From: Calliphora vicina
Taxonomy: Eukaryota; Arthropoda; Insecta; Diptera; Calliphoridae
Assembly: GCF_958450345.1 (NCBI RefSeq)
Contig: NC_088780.1
Span: 129,966,226-130,030,225, forward strand
Length of the DNA: 64,000 nt
Reading direction: 5' to 3'
Made by a program: the position numbers and the translations under genes. The notes under the pieces are model-generated. The model saw nothing but the letters and a program-made list of their open reading frames with translations. It was not told the DNA's origin and did no database searches. Positions 34,939 through 47,144 of this stretch are shown here, piece after piece (positions within the stretch are counted from its first letter, which is position 1; the number at the start of each line of letters is the position of its first letter).

Positions 34939-35098
34939 CTTCGGTATCTTCTTCCATGCCATTGTTGTATGCATGCAGTATATTGCTGGTCCACATATTA
35001 TGGGTCTGTTGCATGTGATTTAGACTTGTATGTTTTGTATATTCTGGTGAATACGTTAGTTTCCATATTTCCAATTGAGCATGCAAAGTACTACCGCA
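34939..35098 (-). CDS. Ets98B: Ets98B coding exon 3: linker after the Pointed domain
   Basis: Acceptor TTTCTCTTTCAG ends at 35099; 53 codons plus one base, residues 387-439: CGSTLHAQLEIWKLTYSPEY, then TKHTSLNHMQ, ending EEDTE. The donor is G|GTAATT at 34939/34938. The 61-nt intron to exon 4 is not a multiple of three, so reading through would leave the correct frame; only splicing joins it to the ETS frame. 'STLHAQLEIWK' immediately follows the SAM domain in the PDEF family (recalled family knowledge), which supports the join to exon 2 across a 7.9-kb intron. Confidence 0.88.
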
Positions 35099-35253
35099 CT
35101 GAAAGAGAAATGGTTTAATATTATTATTTTTAAGTTACAAAGATAGTTTAAGGTATTTTTTGTTTAACCTTAAATACCCAGCAGCCAGAATATTATACAG
35201 ATTCTGGTCCCAAGAACTTTGAATAAATTAACGCAATTTGAGCTTAATTTACT

Positions 35254-35520
35254 AAAATCTTAATTAGATGGGCATACAGGACTTTTGTAGGATGTGCAAG
35301 GATATTGAGGAACTAAAAACAGTGGAACATATTCTGTGTAACTGTCCTAGATTACGGGGTCTCAGGTAAAACTGTCTAGCGGAAAGATTCCATGATGATC
35401 GGGGGGATGTAGCTAGATATGATCTATGTAATCTATTGTTTTTTATCAGGAGAATAGACTGTTGATTTTAGGTAACAGGACTCTTTGGATTAGGTTTTCA
35501 CTTTATATCACCCCCGTTCT
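35254..35520 (+). pseudogene. Non-LTR retrotransposon ORF2 C-terminal fragment
   Basis: Reads MGIQDFCRMCKDIEELKTVE then HILCNCPRLRGLR, TAG/TAA, then 'CLAERFHDDRGDVARYDLCN'. The C-x2-C...H-x4-C knuckle followed by 'F...L' text is the C-terminal end of ORF2 in Jockey/R1-type elements. It lies in the large Ets98B intron, antisense to the gene. A 5'-truncated, dead copy. Confidence 0.6.
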
Positions 35521-35700
35521 TCTTTCTTTTAAATTTAATTTCTTCTCTTCTTATCTAGTTCGCAAATAGTTATAGTTCTGAAGCATATCACAATGGAAAT
35601 TAAAAAATGTGAGATATTTATTTCATAACATAATTCAATCAAACTATGAATGATTAAAATGTGTTTTGTTTTGCTTTCAATAATTTATAAAAAGAATTGA

Positions 35701-36546
35701 AAACAAGTTAGAACGGTATATTCGACTTTGCCGGATCTTAAATACCCTCCACCTGCATACATATTTTTTAGGTTGATATATATGGTAGCTATAACCAATT
35801 ATAGGCCGATCATCATAGAATTAGGTACAGCGATTTTGGTATATATGGGGATTATTTGTGATGAATTTTAACTTAATAGTGATATTTATAAGATATTTAT
35901 GCTAATTTAAGTGATTTTCGGAAGTGAACTTTATATGGACCGATCCACAAACAATTTAGTGTTGTGATTTCTTTTAGCACGAAACTTATTTTTACTGAAT
36001 TTTGTATGGATACTGCAATTCTGAAGGCATTTATAGACCATAGAACCATATTTTGGGAAGAAATTTGTATGGGGGCTAGGAGAAATCATGAACCGATTCT
36101 TATAATTTTCACCAGAGTTAGTCCTTTTATTATAAGAATAACGTGTGTAAAGTTTTATGGTATTATCTGCAATATATTTACCCAAATAACCAAAAATATG
36201 TGAAAATTGTCAATTATTTTTTTTAGGTTGTCTCACATTTTGGCTCATAGCTCTGGTTCTACTGAACCGATTTTGCTGATTTACAATACCAACCTGCTTA
36301 GAACAACAATAAACATATTTTTTGTAAGCCTACCAATTTTGTTTGCGTATTTTGGACGTGAGCGTGTTTTACACAGACGAACAGACGGACAGACAGACGG
36401 ACATGGGTCAATCGACTTAAAATTTCATAAGGATCAAGAAAATATATACTTTGTTGGGTCTCAAATGAATATTTCTCAATGTTACACACGGAATGACAAA
36501 CTTATATATACCCTCATTCACCACTTATGGTGGTGGAGGGTATAAA
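35701..36546. repeat. DINE-1-like repeat (variant), in Ets98B intron
   Basis: Begins AAACAAGTTAGAACGGTATA with a TAAATACCCTCCACC end motif and ends CACTTATGGTGGTGGAGGGT followed by ATAAAA. The poly-GACAGACGGACAGACAGACG run sits near the end as in the other copies. The open frames at 35931-36185 (-), 35964-36203 (+) and 36207-36545 (+) are inside it and not genes. Confidence 0.6.
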
Positions 36547-36789
36547 AATGGACTTTTTGTAATTTGAATTCAAGAAATATTTAATCACTCAGTGCATTTT
36601 TAAAGCTATTTTGAAGGTATTAATTCTAGAAGGAATGAATTCTGAAGGGTAGAAAGGAATTAAAGCTATGAATAATTTCATAATGAATGCATTAACGGAT
36701 AAATGGAATTAACAATTATTACTTTCAAATTTTTACTTGTGATGAAACAAAAAATTTTTATAAAACAAAAAAAAATTTTTTGAATATTT

Positions 36790-36877
36790 TGTGCTGTTTT
36801 TCTATAGCGAATGAGTGGACGTTTTACATGTATTTTGTTTTTGTTACAATACTCGTTCGCTATAGAAAAACAGCACA
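36790..36877. mobile_element. 88-bp hairpin MITE, copy 1
   Basis: Left TGTGCTGTTTTTCTATAGCG then AATGAGT; right ACTCGTT then CGCTATAGAAAAACAGCACA: 27-bp arms with one mismatch. A relative with the same outer TGCTGTTTTT lies at 57311-57423. It is hairpin-forming but has the structure of a tiny MITE. Confidence 0.65.
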
Positions 36878-37347
36878 TTAATCTTCTGAATTCGATAATA
36901 TTTGGTATATGTGCAAGTTTTCCATGGCCATACCAAATTTAAAGTTCTCCAGAATTTCATTCTTCGCTTTAGTTGCCTTTATATAGGTCCATTTTTTTTT
37001 AAATTCCTCAAATAATACTTTAGAACTGTTAGTCTTATTTTATAATTTTTGTACTCATATTAGAGATAATGAATTCGTAATAAATATGCGAATGGAATGA
37101 TTAAAAGATAAATTTGAATTTAAAAATTGAATTATAAATCAATTCTCTTAAAATTTTGTGTTCATAGGTTGCATAATTTCAATCACAGATGACAACTAGA
37201 GCCTGAGGCTATTATCGATAACCTAATTCGTGAGAATATAATGGTATATATTAATTATTTTATCAGAGTCATTTTGTTTAATTTTTATGTTTCTATGTTT
37301 ACAATCTTTACGAGAAAGCAATTAAACTCAGAACTCCATAGTTGGGT
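36878..37347. other. Intronic AT-rich sequence
   Basis: Part of the Ets98B intron; no supported feature. Confidence 0.4.
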
Positions 37348-37899
37348 GTAGTGCACTAAATGATGATAGAAATAAGCATTGCACTCTCCCTAAATAAATT
37401 TGCAATATTTTTCACCAGTTTTACCGATAATAGTTAAATCTTCACTAGCACTAAACAAAATGGTGATATTTTTCACTATCACTAAACGCAGATTTAGTGC
37501 AAAAACCTGTACTACTCTCAATTAATGAAAAATTTTATCGTTCTATCCACAAAAGGCTGCATTAAACATACTCTTACTAGATTTTTAAAAATTAGTGGTC
37601 ATGAGATTATTGAAGCCAAATTCAAATAATAAAAATTTGAATTTTTTTTATTTTGAATGTAATAAACTTCATTTTGAACTTAAAATTTATTGCAGAATTT
37701 ATAGTTGCACTCAAATTAGTGCAGAAAAAAATTGGAATAAACTGAAGATTGCTTTATTTTAAATCAAATAATTTAATGTTTTTTAAGTCGTTAAGTGAGC
37801 CTGCTAATTTTCAACTCACCACGAAACATCAACAAAATGATTACAATAATTTTACACTATCAATAACTATTAGTGAAAACTGAAAAATTAGTGCACTAC
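37348..37899. mobile_element. Possible MITE with GTAGTGCACTAA ends
   Basis: GTAGTGCACTAA at 37348 and TTAGTGCACTAC ending at 37899, with further TTAGTGC/AGTGAAAA motifs inside. The terminal motif is itself nearly palindromic, so the inverted-repeat argument is weak. No target duplication seen. Confidence 0.35.
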
Positions 37900-39683
37900 C
37901 TCTATCTAAGTTAAAATCAAAATCCATTTTAAATTAAAACTCAATACATTTTAATTGAATATGATCTCTAAGGTTTTTTTTTTTAAATTGAACTGCAACA
38001 TATTAAACAGACATTCAAAACACACATAATTTTAAACAACTAATGCTGAAAAACTTCCTCCTACACAAAAATTTTCTCACACAACTACTCATCAACACAA
38101 AATAAGCTAAATATTAAAACAAAGAAAGCTAATAACTAGAAGAAATGAGCAAAAAAATAATCAAGTTTCAAAAATTCATTAAATCATTAAAATATAAATT
38201 AAATTTTAGTTTAAAAAAAATGCAAACAAACAAAATCATAAATTTAAAACTGATCATAAACCATAAAAAAAATTGCAATGCACTGATATACATTTTGTGT
38301 TTTAACTTTTTTATTTTGTTTATTATCATACAAGTACAAGTGAATTTCTGGTCTGACACAAGTTATTTTTAGTCTTGGTTCATTATTATAGTTGGTAAAA
38401 TGATGATCATCATCATCATCATAATGATGATGGTGATTTTTATTAACATTATTGTACGGTTAATGATCATTATTACAATGTGATCATAATGACGACTCAC
38501 TTTCACCTTGCAATGTCGTTGCTGGTCGTTGCCTTACATTATATTCAATTACAACAACAATTCAATTATAGCTGTTGTTGTTTCTTTGTTATATATTTTG
38601 TTGCTGTAGTTTTTTTGTTGTTTCTAACAAGTCTAGCCATTGGTACTTAAAGGTTTCTTTACCTGTTAGATTGTCCAAACAAATATTTTAAAAGTAACTA
38701 CAAATGTAACCTTCTATTTTTTATTTTTGTAGTGCGTCATGCTGTTTAAGCACCAGCACTCACTCATACTCCACAACAAAGACTTGCATTTTGGGTTTTT
38801 GTATTGTTGTTTTTGGTTTTTATATTTTTTTTTTTGTTAATTTGGTGTTTTTAAAGTGCTGCACTGTGGTTTGTCTTATTGAGGTTGTTTCTCAGAAAAA
38901 AATTCTGTGGGATTAGTTTCTTTTTCCTAATTTCATAAGGTTTTATAAAATATACAAGCAAAAAACCAAACCTAAATCAGTTGCTGCAGTTTCAATATAC
39001 ATATGTAGGCATGGAACCTTTACCAACTGTATATTGATTGTCATCAAATCATATATATGATTGCTACAATCATGTGTATGGCAACTTAAACATATAAAAT
39101 GTTTAAATGGTTATGGTAATCATGTGCAACTATATTTTTTCTCTGGGTAAAGTTTTGTAAATTTCTGAAATATTTCATTTAAACCTATTAAAAAATGTAT
39201 TTTTAGCAATTTTTTAAAATAAACCAGACGTGATTCCGTAAAAGTCTTTCTTGCAAACGAAAATATTTTAATTTTCTTAAATCAAAATTGAAATATAGCG
39301 TAAAATTATTTGTATTTCTTTGCTATACTAATTCATTACATTAAGGCCCACAGTGCGATTTAAGCTACCGTTACAGCAATACATTTATACATACATCTAG
39401 TAAGTAGTCGTGTGTTTGCTCTCTGTCGCTTACATACAGCAATTTCACTAAACAACCTTCACACATTCTTTTCTTTACCTTCAGCCATGACCACGGTTAC
39501 TAAATTTGTGTATATTTTGTTTTCGTTATAATTTTATTTTCACATTTACTTTTCTTTCTTTTTTCCCAAAAAAAGCAAGAAAAAAACGAACGAACGAACA
39601 TGATCCAATAAAATGAGTACAAAAAAGTGTGCTTGTTTTTGAAGTCTTTTGTTTTGATAACGAATAAATGAGAGAGTCTAGAC
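37900..39683. other. Intronic AT-rich sequence of Ets98B
   Basis: No exon recognised. It contains an ATC/ATG-rich patch (38398-38480), and a more complex, GTTGTTG-rich stretch around 38500-38760 that could be conserved regulatory DNA but is unproven. Confidence 0.35.
38398..38480. repeat. (ATC)n/(ATG)n simple repeat
   Basis: GATGATCATCATCATCATCA is followed by TAATGATGATGGTGATTTTT and scattered GATCAT motifs; partly self-complementary. Confidence 0.7.
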
Positions 39684-40515
39684 TAGGGTATTCAATTAAT
39701 CGGGTTTCTGGTTTAATCGGTTAATCGAGCAAATAATTAATCGAGGTTTAGATTTATTCGGTTAATAATCGGTTAATTTAAAATTATTCGATTAACCGAA
39801 TAATTTCTAGTTTAATTTTAAATTAAAACACATCAACGAATTTTGTGTACAAAAACATAAAAAACAGCAAATAAGGTATTTGAGATCATTTTTGTAAACA
39901 TATCGCCTATTTGCTGCAACAACATCATAACTCAAAATCCGTTCTATAATCTTTCATATAGTTTTATCAGTTTTCAAAAAAGTCAATTATTTTTTGTGTG
40001 AGAGTGTTTTTTTGTTGTAAACATCAAAATTAAAATTCATGTTTTCTCGTATATTTGATAAGTAAAAATTTGGGTTAAATATAGATTAGAAAAATATTAA
40101 TATCCACTATTTATATTTCCGAAATCGCATGATTTGTTGAAAGTTTATTTAAGAAATAAAACATTCATACGTTTTTCTCGAAACGACTTTTTTTGAATTA
40201 TGACGTTGTTGCAGCAAATGAGCGATGTGTGAGTTTTTTAGAATATAATTTAAACGATAAAACTTTTCTTAAATACAAACAAAGTTTCAAAGACATGGAA
40301 ATTAAATATGTCAGTTGTTATACATACTCACTAATCATGTTTATTGGATGTTCAAAAAATATCTAATTTTAATTTGAAATTTGTATTTGAATTGAAAGGG
40401 AAAAATAAATACAAACAAATTTTTTAATGTGGAAAAAAAGGAATTTTGAAAATCGGCAATTTTAAATTATTCGAACAGTTAACCGTCCAAAATTAATCGG
40501 TTAACCGATTAACGG
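39684..40515. mobile_element. hAT-like element, right end eroded
   Basis: Left end TAGGGTATTCAATTAATCGG followed by CGGTTAATCGAGC motifs. The right sub-terminus (AACAGTTAACCGTCC, then AATCGGTTAACCGATTAACG) is the inverted match of 6400-6450. The final terminal bases are missing, so no target duplication can be read. Non-coding. Confidence 0.5.
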
Positions 40516-40874
40516 TAAAGGAAAAAATGTAACCACTATTTTCAATACTTTGTTATTTGATATTATATGACTTCTGTAAGTGCAAATAATGTCAAAAAAT
40601 ATAATATGAAAGAAACAAAATGATTTGACAAGCTATCGTCCGTACTTTAACACTTGCCAATTTATTGAAATTGGAAAAAAGTCTTCATACATTTTTTCTC
40701 AATTATAAACCATTCGATGGTTAACAATAGGTATAAAATTCAGAGTGGGACCATGAAGGGATATTGAGTTAATAAACATTAGGTAAAAATTTCATAACAT
40801 TTCGAGGAATAATCATACTAATTTCAATTATATGTTGAAACTTAGAATGAAAAATATGGATTTTTAGTGGTTAC

Positions 40875-42225
40875 TAGGATATTCGAATTATTAAATTTTT
40901 CTCTTGTTCGAATAAAATGAATAATTCGAATGACAGGTTTAACTTGTTCGAATAATTCGATCACACGTTTAACATTAATCGAATTATTCAAATAATTTAA
41001 ATTTTTTTAAAAAAGTAAAGAATGAAGTTTTGATTTCGGTTTTTTAATATTTTATTGTTAAAGAAAAACAAAAAATAACGTTAAAGTTAACAATTCAAGT
41101 ATTGATAATGTTAAAAAACATTCGAAAACAAAGTCCATCATTAAATTTTCAACAGAAATATTCTGACCAGATTAACTCCCGAACAATCTACAAAAAAATT
41201 GACTAGCAAATCCATTAGTTTCCGTATCACGTAAACGGATTAAGAAGTTTTTTATGTCGTTCATTAATTCGGTTTTTAAATTGAGTAACTAATTCTTTTG
41301 TAAATTAATTATTCACTATTTCTAAATTATTTATAACAAATTGTATTATACATCAAGTTCTATCAACGTTGCCGAATCTTTGCTCTTGGGGCATTACACA
41401 ATAAAGGGAATCTGTACAAAGCGTAATACATTGACAGTGAACGTGGCTAATTTGAAGTCAGGCAGTGCATGATTGACGCATTTACAAATACGCAAAAAGT
41501 TTACTACCATGTTAGACAAAGATGTTCAAAATCATGTATAAGACGAACTCCATGCTTTTCTTACAACAAAACTTTAGTTTGTAATATTTGTGTTTATCAT
41601 TCGATTTATTAAATATTTTGCAACACCTACGTACGCGGTTAATAACATCACTTATATACATATATTTTAAGATCATGGCCTTCATCTATTTCAATGTAAT
41701 CATTATAAATGCCATCCTTAATATCACTTTCGACGACAGTTTCAAAATCGCATTCTTCATCACATTCAACTCTACTTTAATCTAGGTTAATATTTTTATT
41801 ATTAATTGCTATTCTTCTAATATTTCACCAGCTAAATCACAAATATTTTATTCCGTACCTATTATTTTCATTGGTTCCAGTCCTAAGTTAAAAATTTGGA
41901 AAGATTTGTTTTTAGAATTGTAACTTCTTGCAGTAATATTTATATATTTATAGAAGGAGATAGTCCTTTTGTCTTTAGTTATTTGTCGAATTTCAGAAAC
42001 AATACAATTTTTGTGAGTCATTATTACTTATATAAATTTGAAATATTTTAAGCAATTTAATAAATTTAAATATATATTAACATTTATTCGTTTTATTCGA
42101 TTATTCTACATAAAATTTTTCAAATTATTCGTTATTCGAAAATGCCCATTTTTAAATTGTTCGAATAATTATTCGTAAGAAATTGTTCGATTAATCCAGC
42201 GATCATTAGTCGAATGAATACCCTA
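40875..42225. mobile_element. 1351-bp hAT-like element with 8-bp duplication
   Basis: Left TAGGATATTCGAATTATTAA, right TCGAATGAATACCCTA. The flanking 8-mers GTGGTTAC (40867-40874) and GCGGTTAC (42226-42233) match at 7 of 8. Ends are rich in TTCGAATAATTCG motifs. The interior might hold a decayed transposase, but none could be identified. Confidence 0.55.
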
Positions 42226-42233
42226 GCGGTTAC

Positions 42234-43033
42234 GCTGGTTTCATTAAATATTTCAGCAATGTGAACGTACCTTAAGTCTTTGGCCAACTTTGTAATTTTG
42301 ATGTTTATTTTAGTTTGTTTTGATTTTGATATTTCTGACAGCATTCAAATAACTCAATTTACTCTTTTGTCTCTTTTTTTTTTTTTGCAAGTTTTGTTAG
42401 ACATTTAATAAGAAAGCTTTCATTTACTTTCATTTTTAAAGCTCTTTACATTTATTTTATTTTGTTTCTTGCCATAAATAAGTTTTCTTCTATTTAAATA
42501 ATATTACGTTTTTGTTGTTTACATCTACATTTCTATATAACTGTATAAGTTTGTATAGTTTTTTAAATTTAAAAATTTTGCTCATTTAACAAACAAAATA
42601 TTTACTCATTTTATTTGTAAATGACGTCAACATCAATATGTCGTAACTTGTTATTTAAAATTTTAAAATTGTTTTTGTTTTTCTTTTATCTCTTTTGCTC
42701 TTTCCTAAGATTTGGTTTTCTGGCAAAAAAATTAACTAACATAGAAAACAAAAAGAAAAAAAACATAAAAACAATTTCTTTCTTGCCCTCTCATTCTAGC
42801 CACACATTCAGCTGACATAAGCCAAAGAAATATATGATTGTATGTAGAAAATACTCACAAAGCATAATCTTACAATGTTTCTAAAAGCTTAGTTTGGTAA
42901 CCATTTAAAGCTGGTACGACCTTGTCTTATTTAAAATTCACTTCTAATGCCATCACTAGAAATCATTTAGCATATTATTAAGATACAAACATTATTTTTT
43001 TTGTTTCTTTAATAGATTCTTGGTATTGCTTAC
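42234..43033. other. Ets98B intron, 5' portion near the SAM exon
   Basis: No exon recognised. The open frame 42621-42815 (+) is unsupported. Confidence 0.4.
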
Positions 43034-43194
43034 CTGTGGTATCCTTTTGACAAACTCATCTTCAGTTAGCTGTAATAACTCAGCACCATTTTCATTGAAT
43101 TTATTCTCAATATCATCGATTATTGGCAATTCGAATTGTTGTAGGGTGGATCGTAACCATGCGTGTACTTGATTTGCTGACCAAGCCGAGGGAT
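43034..43194 (-). CDS. Ets98B: Ets98B coding exon 2: Pointed (SAM_PNT) domain
   Basis: 161 nt: acceptor TTTTTATTTAG ends at 43195, donor CAG|GTAAGC at 43034/43033. The first two bases complete GAT (Asp333) with the last base of exon 1. It encodes PSAWSANQVHAWLRSTLQQF, ELPIIDDIENKFNENGAELL, QLTEDEFVKRIPQ (residues 334-386). The pattern 'DP..W...V..WL', '...G..LL.LTE.EF..R.P' is the Pointed/SAM domain of ETS proteins, a helical protein-interaction module. It ends exactly at a codon boundary, which matches the phase of exon 3. Confidence 0.92.
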
Positions 43195-44004
43195 CTAAAT
43201 AAAAATATAATTGCAAATTAAATACAAATACTTATTTAATTTAAAGTTGTTTACATTTTTGTTGAGTCATTGGTCATTGGAAAAACTAGTTATTAGTTAA
43301 AGGTTAAATTGGTTCATTTATGATTATGGTTAATATGCTGAATGTTATTATTTTTGGTATGTTTAACAAATTGTTTATCTGTGAATCATTTTGATTCTAC
43401 TGCTGGTTTAATATTTAATTGTTATTAAGTTTAATACAAGCTGTTATTTATTTAATTGTATTTAAATAAATTTACTAACAAATTTTGAAGAAAAAAATCT
43501 TGTATTTTAAATGATTTATTTAGTATTTGTAAAGGAAATTAAGATTGGATATTCTTAGAACTAAATGTAAGTAATAGGTTATTTTTGAAAAATTTAAATT
43601 ACGCCACCATTGAGATTTGAAAATTGAAGTTTTAAAACGACTAGAAGCATATTTCTGAGGCAAGAACGAAAAGTTCATAATTCAAGAGCCCAGTAAACTG
43701 GGCTCAAACCGCAAAATACATTTTCAATAAAATATTTTTGAGAAAGTCTAGGTACGGTAGTTGTTTAAGTATTTTTTTTTATTTCCCAAATATTCGTTAC
43801 AATTTAATTCTATTTTATTCGACCATTTTCCTAATTTTAAACTTTTTGTTATATATTTTTAATTTTTTTCCTTGAAGATGCTACTCAATGAAGTAGTGAA
43901 ATATCGGAAATAAAAAAATAATTTTATTTAAAACTGATCTATAGCTCTATAAATTATAATTTTGAAAATTATACGTAAACATTCTAAGAAAATAGGAGAA
44001 ATAA
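43195..44004. other. Ets98B intron 1, left part
   Basis: AT-rich; no supported feature beyond the splice acceptor at its edge. Confidence 0.4.
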
Positions 44005-44524
44005 TTGTCCAATTCACAACGTAGTTGTATGTTGTACGTAGTATGATACAACTATTGTGGTTGTGAACGCAAATTTCTCAAGGTCGTAAGTTTACCTTGT
44101 CATGCCTTGAAAATGCCAAAAGAAACAGATAAAAACAAAACATCCCAAAGTCTATTAATATGTAAAACTAATAGTGCAGCGAAAAATAGCAAACTAACGT
44201 CTGAATTGTGTAAAAATACAAACAATTGACAAATATTTAAAACAAATTATCGTTTTTTATAAATTAAATAAATTAACTGATTTCAGTGTTACCGTGTGGT
44301 TGCTATTTTTCACTAAAATGAAAAAATTTTTTTGTTTATGTATAAATATGAACTTTTGGTAACACATAAATTTTCATACAACATTCGAAAAACATATGTA
44401 AAAATGTTGTAGGTGTTGTAGAAAATATTTATATAGAAATTATCAACAACATTTGTACAACTATTGTAGATTCAGACGACTTATAACTCATACGACTGTA
44501 GAACGTCAGTTGTGAATTGAACAA
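44005..44524. mobile_element. MITE with CCAATTCACAAC-type ends, copy 2, in Ets98B intron
   Basis: Left TTGTCCAATTCACAACGTAG, right CGTCAGTTGTGAATTGAACAA trimmed of one base at each side matches the inverse of 8809-9275. About 520 bp, non-coding. Insertion is in the 1.8-kb intron between exons 1 and 2. Confidence 0.68.
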
Positions 44525-45030
44525 ATATTTCTATTTTGGATTTGAAAGCTCGTATGTAAATAAATAGACAAAAAAGACACATTTCTGAGGATTTAGAGTG
44601 TTAACATATTCTACAAAAATGTTCTCCGTAACATTTTACATAAATTTTCTGAACACATTTTATACCTAAAATGTAAGGATCACATGGTTTCTTATACCGA
44701 TTAACAATAAGAATGTGCCTGAGTTGGGAAACTTTAACACCCCTCAAATAAAATTCAGATGTAAACTTTCAAAACGCGTCTTATTTTTTTGTCTCCTTTA
44801 TCAAAATTTATTGGTCGGACCTTGTAATTAATAACAGGTGTTTTGAACAGTAAATTATATTTTATTCAAATAAGTTTGAAATCAATTAAGTTATTTCAAG
44901 TTTAGTTAATAGCTGTCAAATTAAATGTGGACTATTTTCGAAAATTGAAAGCATCCGGTATCTATAATTCAGTTTATGGTTTTAATCATTAAGACATAAA
45001 TTTTCTATTTCATTTGAAATCCCCACTTAC
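44525..45030. other. Ets98B intron 1, right part
   Basis: AT-rich with no supported feature; it starts at the donor GTAAGT (45030-45025, minus strand). Confidence 0.4.
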
Positions 45031-46027
45031 CCTGCGATATTTGCAATTTAGCACACGTAGCATCAGCTTCACGTTTCGCATGTTCTAATGCCAATGAAAT
45101 AACGGGTTCGATATTATCACGAACCTCTTCCAGGCCACCAATAAACGACTCCAGAGCCAAAGGTTTCAGATTGTGTCGTTTTTGGAACGTGGTATCTTCC
45201 AAATATTCACGCAATAACAGATGATCGGCTGCTGTTGATGTGGCACTGCACTGTGATTTATTTAAATCATTAAACGTTTCAACATCGGAATCGAAAGGTT
45301 CTGATTTAAAGTCGAAACCACTGCTACAACTGCTATAGCTGGACTGTGGTGTGGGTGTATCACAGCTGGATTCGGGTGGTGAGGGTGGCAATATGTGTAA
45401 TTGCTCCTGTTTAATCGTTTGGGCATCAATTGAGGGACACGGTGAGGAGGCAATGTTGTACAAAGAATTACGCGATGAACTTAACGATTCATAGCAGGCG
45501 GACGAGGGCGATGAGGAGTATTGAGTGTGGCAAAAATTGTATTCCGATTGAGCGGGGCTAGACTGTGGCGACGGATAGATTTGTATGGGATAAGCGGGCG
45601 GTGGTGGTACCAGTTGATTTTGTGTCGTATTTAAAGGAAAATAGCTTTGATAGATTTGCTCTTGTTTAATGGTGTTAAGAGAAGGACATGAAGACCAGGT
45701 TTGTTCGATTTTTATGTCGGGCACTGCAAGTGAGTTGGCTTTATCTTGTTGTAAATGTTGCAAATTGAAATTGTAAACGGTTGTAGGTATATTATCTATG
45801 AGATTCGTTTGTGTTGTATTTGTCGTTATTGTTGCTGTTGCTGCTATTATATTATTATAATCCTGAGGTAGTAGTGATAGATCAAAATTATCTGTATATG
45901 TTGCATATGGATCATTTGCTGTTCCACTTGGTGTTGTTGTTGTGACAGTAAATTGTGTTTGTGTTTGTGCTGCTGCAAAATCATACGAAATGCTAGGTGT
46001 TACCAAACTGTCACCTGTTTGAGGCAT
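45031..46027 (-). CDS. Ets98B: Ets98B coding exon 1: start codon and N-terminal regulatory region
   Basis: ETS-family nuclear transcription factor of the PDEF/SPDEF type; in Drosophila, Ets98B is linked to primordial germ cell behaviour (recalled). This exon gives residues 1-332 plus one base, donor CAGG|GTAAGT at 45031/45030. The ATG (46025-46027) directly follows a strong acceptor (CCCCTGCTTTATTACAG), so the 5' UTR is spliced. The region is Thr/Gln-rich at the start, then Ser/Pro-rich. Four psi-K-x-E motifs are visible: IKIE (105-108), IKQE (120-123 and 205-208), FKSE (240-243). The end 'LEEVRDNIEPVISLALEHAK' is helical and leads to the SAM domain. Total protein 613 aa, somewhat longer than my recollection of the Drosophila protein. 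Confidence 0.88.
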
Positions 46028-47144
46028 CTGTAATAAAGCAGGGGAAAAACAAAATATGGTTAATTAAAATTCAAGATTTAGATTGTTTAAAGATTATATT
46101 GTTTTTCGAGTTGTTTTTCTGTGGTGATCACAAATTAACATACAGATTTTGAGTTTGAGTATTAAGTGGTACCAGCAACAAACAGTTTCGAATCGAAAGG
46201 AAGATCAATTGAAAAAGCAAACAAATTGTAAACACATTAATTTGTAATTAATTTTATTTCGTAAATTATAAAAACAATTCCTGCACAAATTTATTTTATT
46301 TTATTTACTTTTTATTGCTTTTTTAATTTTTATTATAATAATTGTGGTCAAAATTATTTCGGAATATTTTAACACTTGTTTTCTATAAATATTAAGGCTC
46401 TATTTTCTTCGTTTTGTAATTTTATTACTTTGTTATAAACATTATTTTTTATGTTTTTTTTTATTAAGAATTACGAGTGAAAAATCATGGCAATTTATCT
46501 CGTGGGAGATTTTATACAAAGTGTAGTAATTTGGATGTTGTCATTGGGTTGTCTCAAATGTTAATTAATTCCAATAAATTTAAGTGAATGCTATGGACAT
46601 TAGCTATAGTTTATAATTCGTTTAGAACTTCTTGGAGTATACATATATTTTTTTTAATTTTTAATATTTTCATTTGGGTACGAAAAATTTTGATATTTTC
46701 AGTGGAATATTTTAATAGTTTCTAATTAGCCAATGATTTTATTTTTATTTATTTATTATTAATTATAAGAAATAGCTTCTACCGTTGTGAAATTATAATA
46801 CATAGTTTGGTCGGGTCTGCTTTTAATCTTAAACTAATCGAGGCGTATGAAATTTTTTGTGTGTCTGGTTTGAAATTTATATTTAATATTTCTTATCTCT
46901 AATGACAACTATTTTCTTAATTATTATGTTTTGATTTAGCTTGGTAAAATTGTGTTTTAGTTTTGAAGATTAAAAAATTGTTATATTTGTGTGATCTCAT
47001 CAATATATCTCATGTTTTATTGTTTAAAAACAAAATACTTGTATTCTTAAAAAAATCCATATTTCGGGAAATTATTTTTACTACATTGAGCTCTGTCGAA
47101 TTTTATCAATAAATACCTTCATTTATAATTATAATTATACATAT
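46028..47144. other. Probable 5' intron of Ets98B
   Basis: Begins with the acceptor of the first coding exon. AT-rich; no exon or repeat boundary recognised. Confidence 0.4.

Noticed and set aside
34878..34974. Alternative start MHTTMAWKKIPKV for the ETS protein
   Set aside because: This frame crosses the 61-nt intron and disagrees with the exon 3 frame; splicing from 34939 to 34877 gives a continuous protein with the SAM domain.
36790..36877. microRNA precursor
   Set aside because: The outer arms are shared with a second locus at 57311 while the stems differ, which fits a MITE better than a conserved microRNA.
38145..38372. Opposing 63-75 codon frames in the Ets98B intron
   Set aside because: Both strands are open only because of AT-rich Lys/Phe-coding sequence; no family match and no splice signals.
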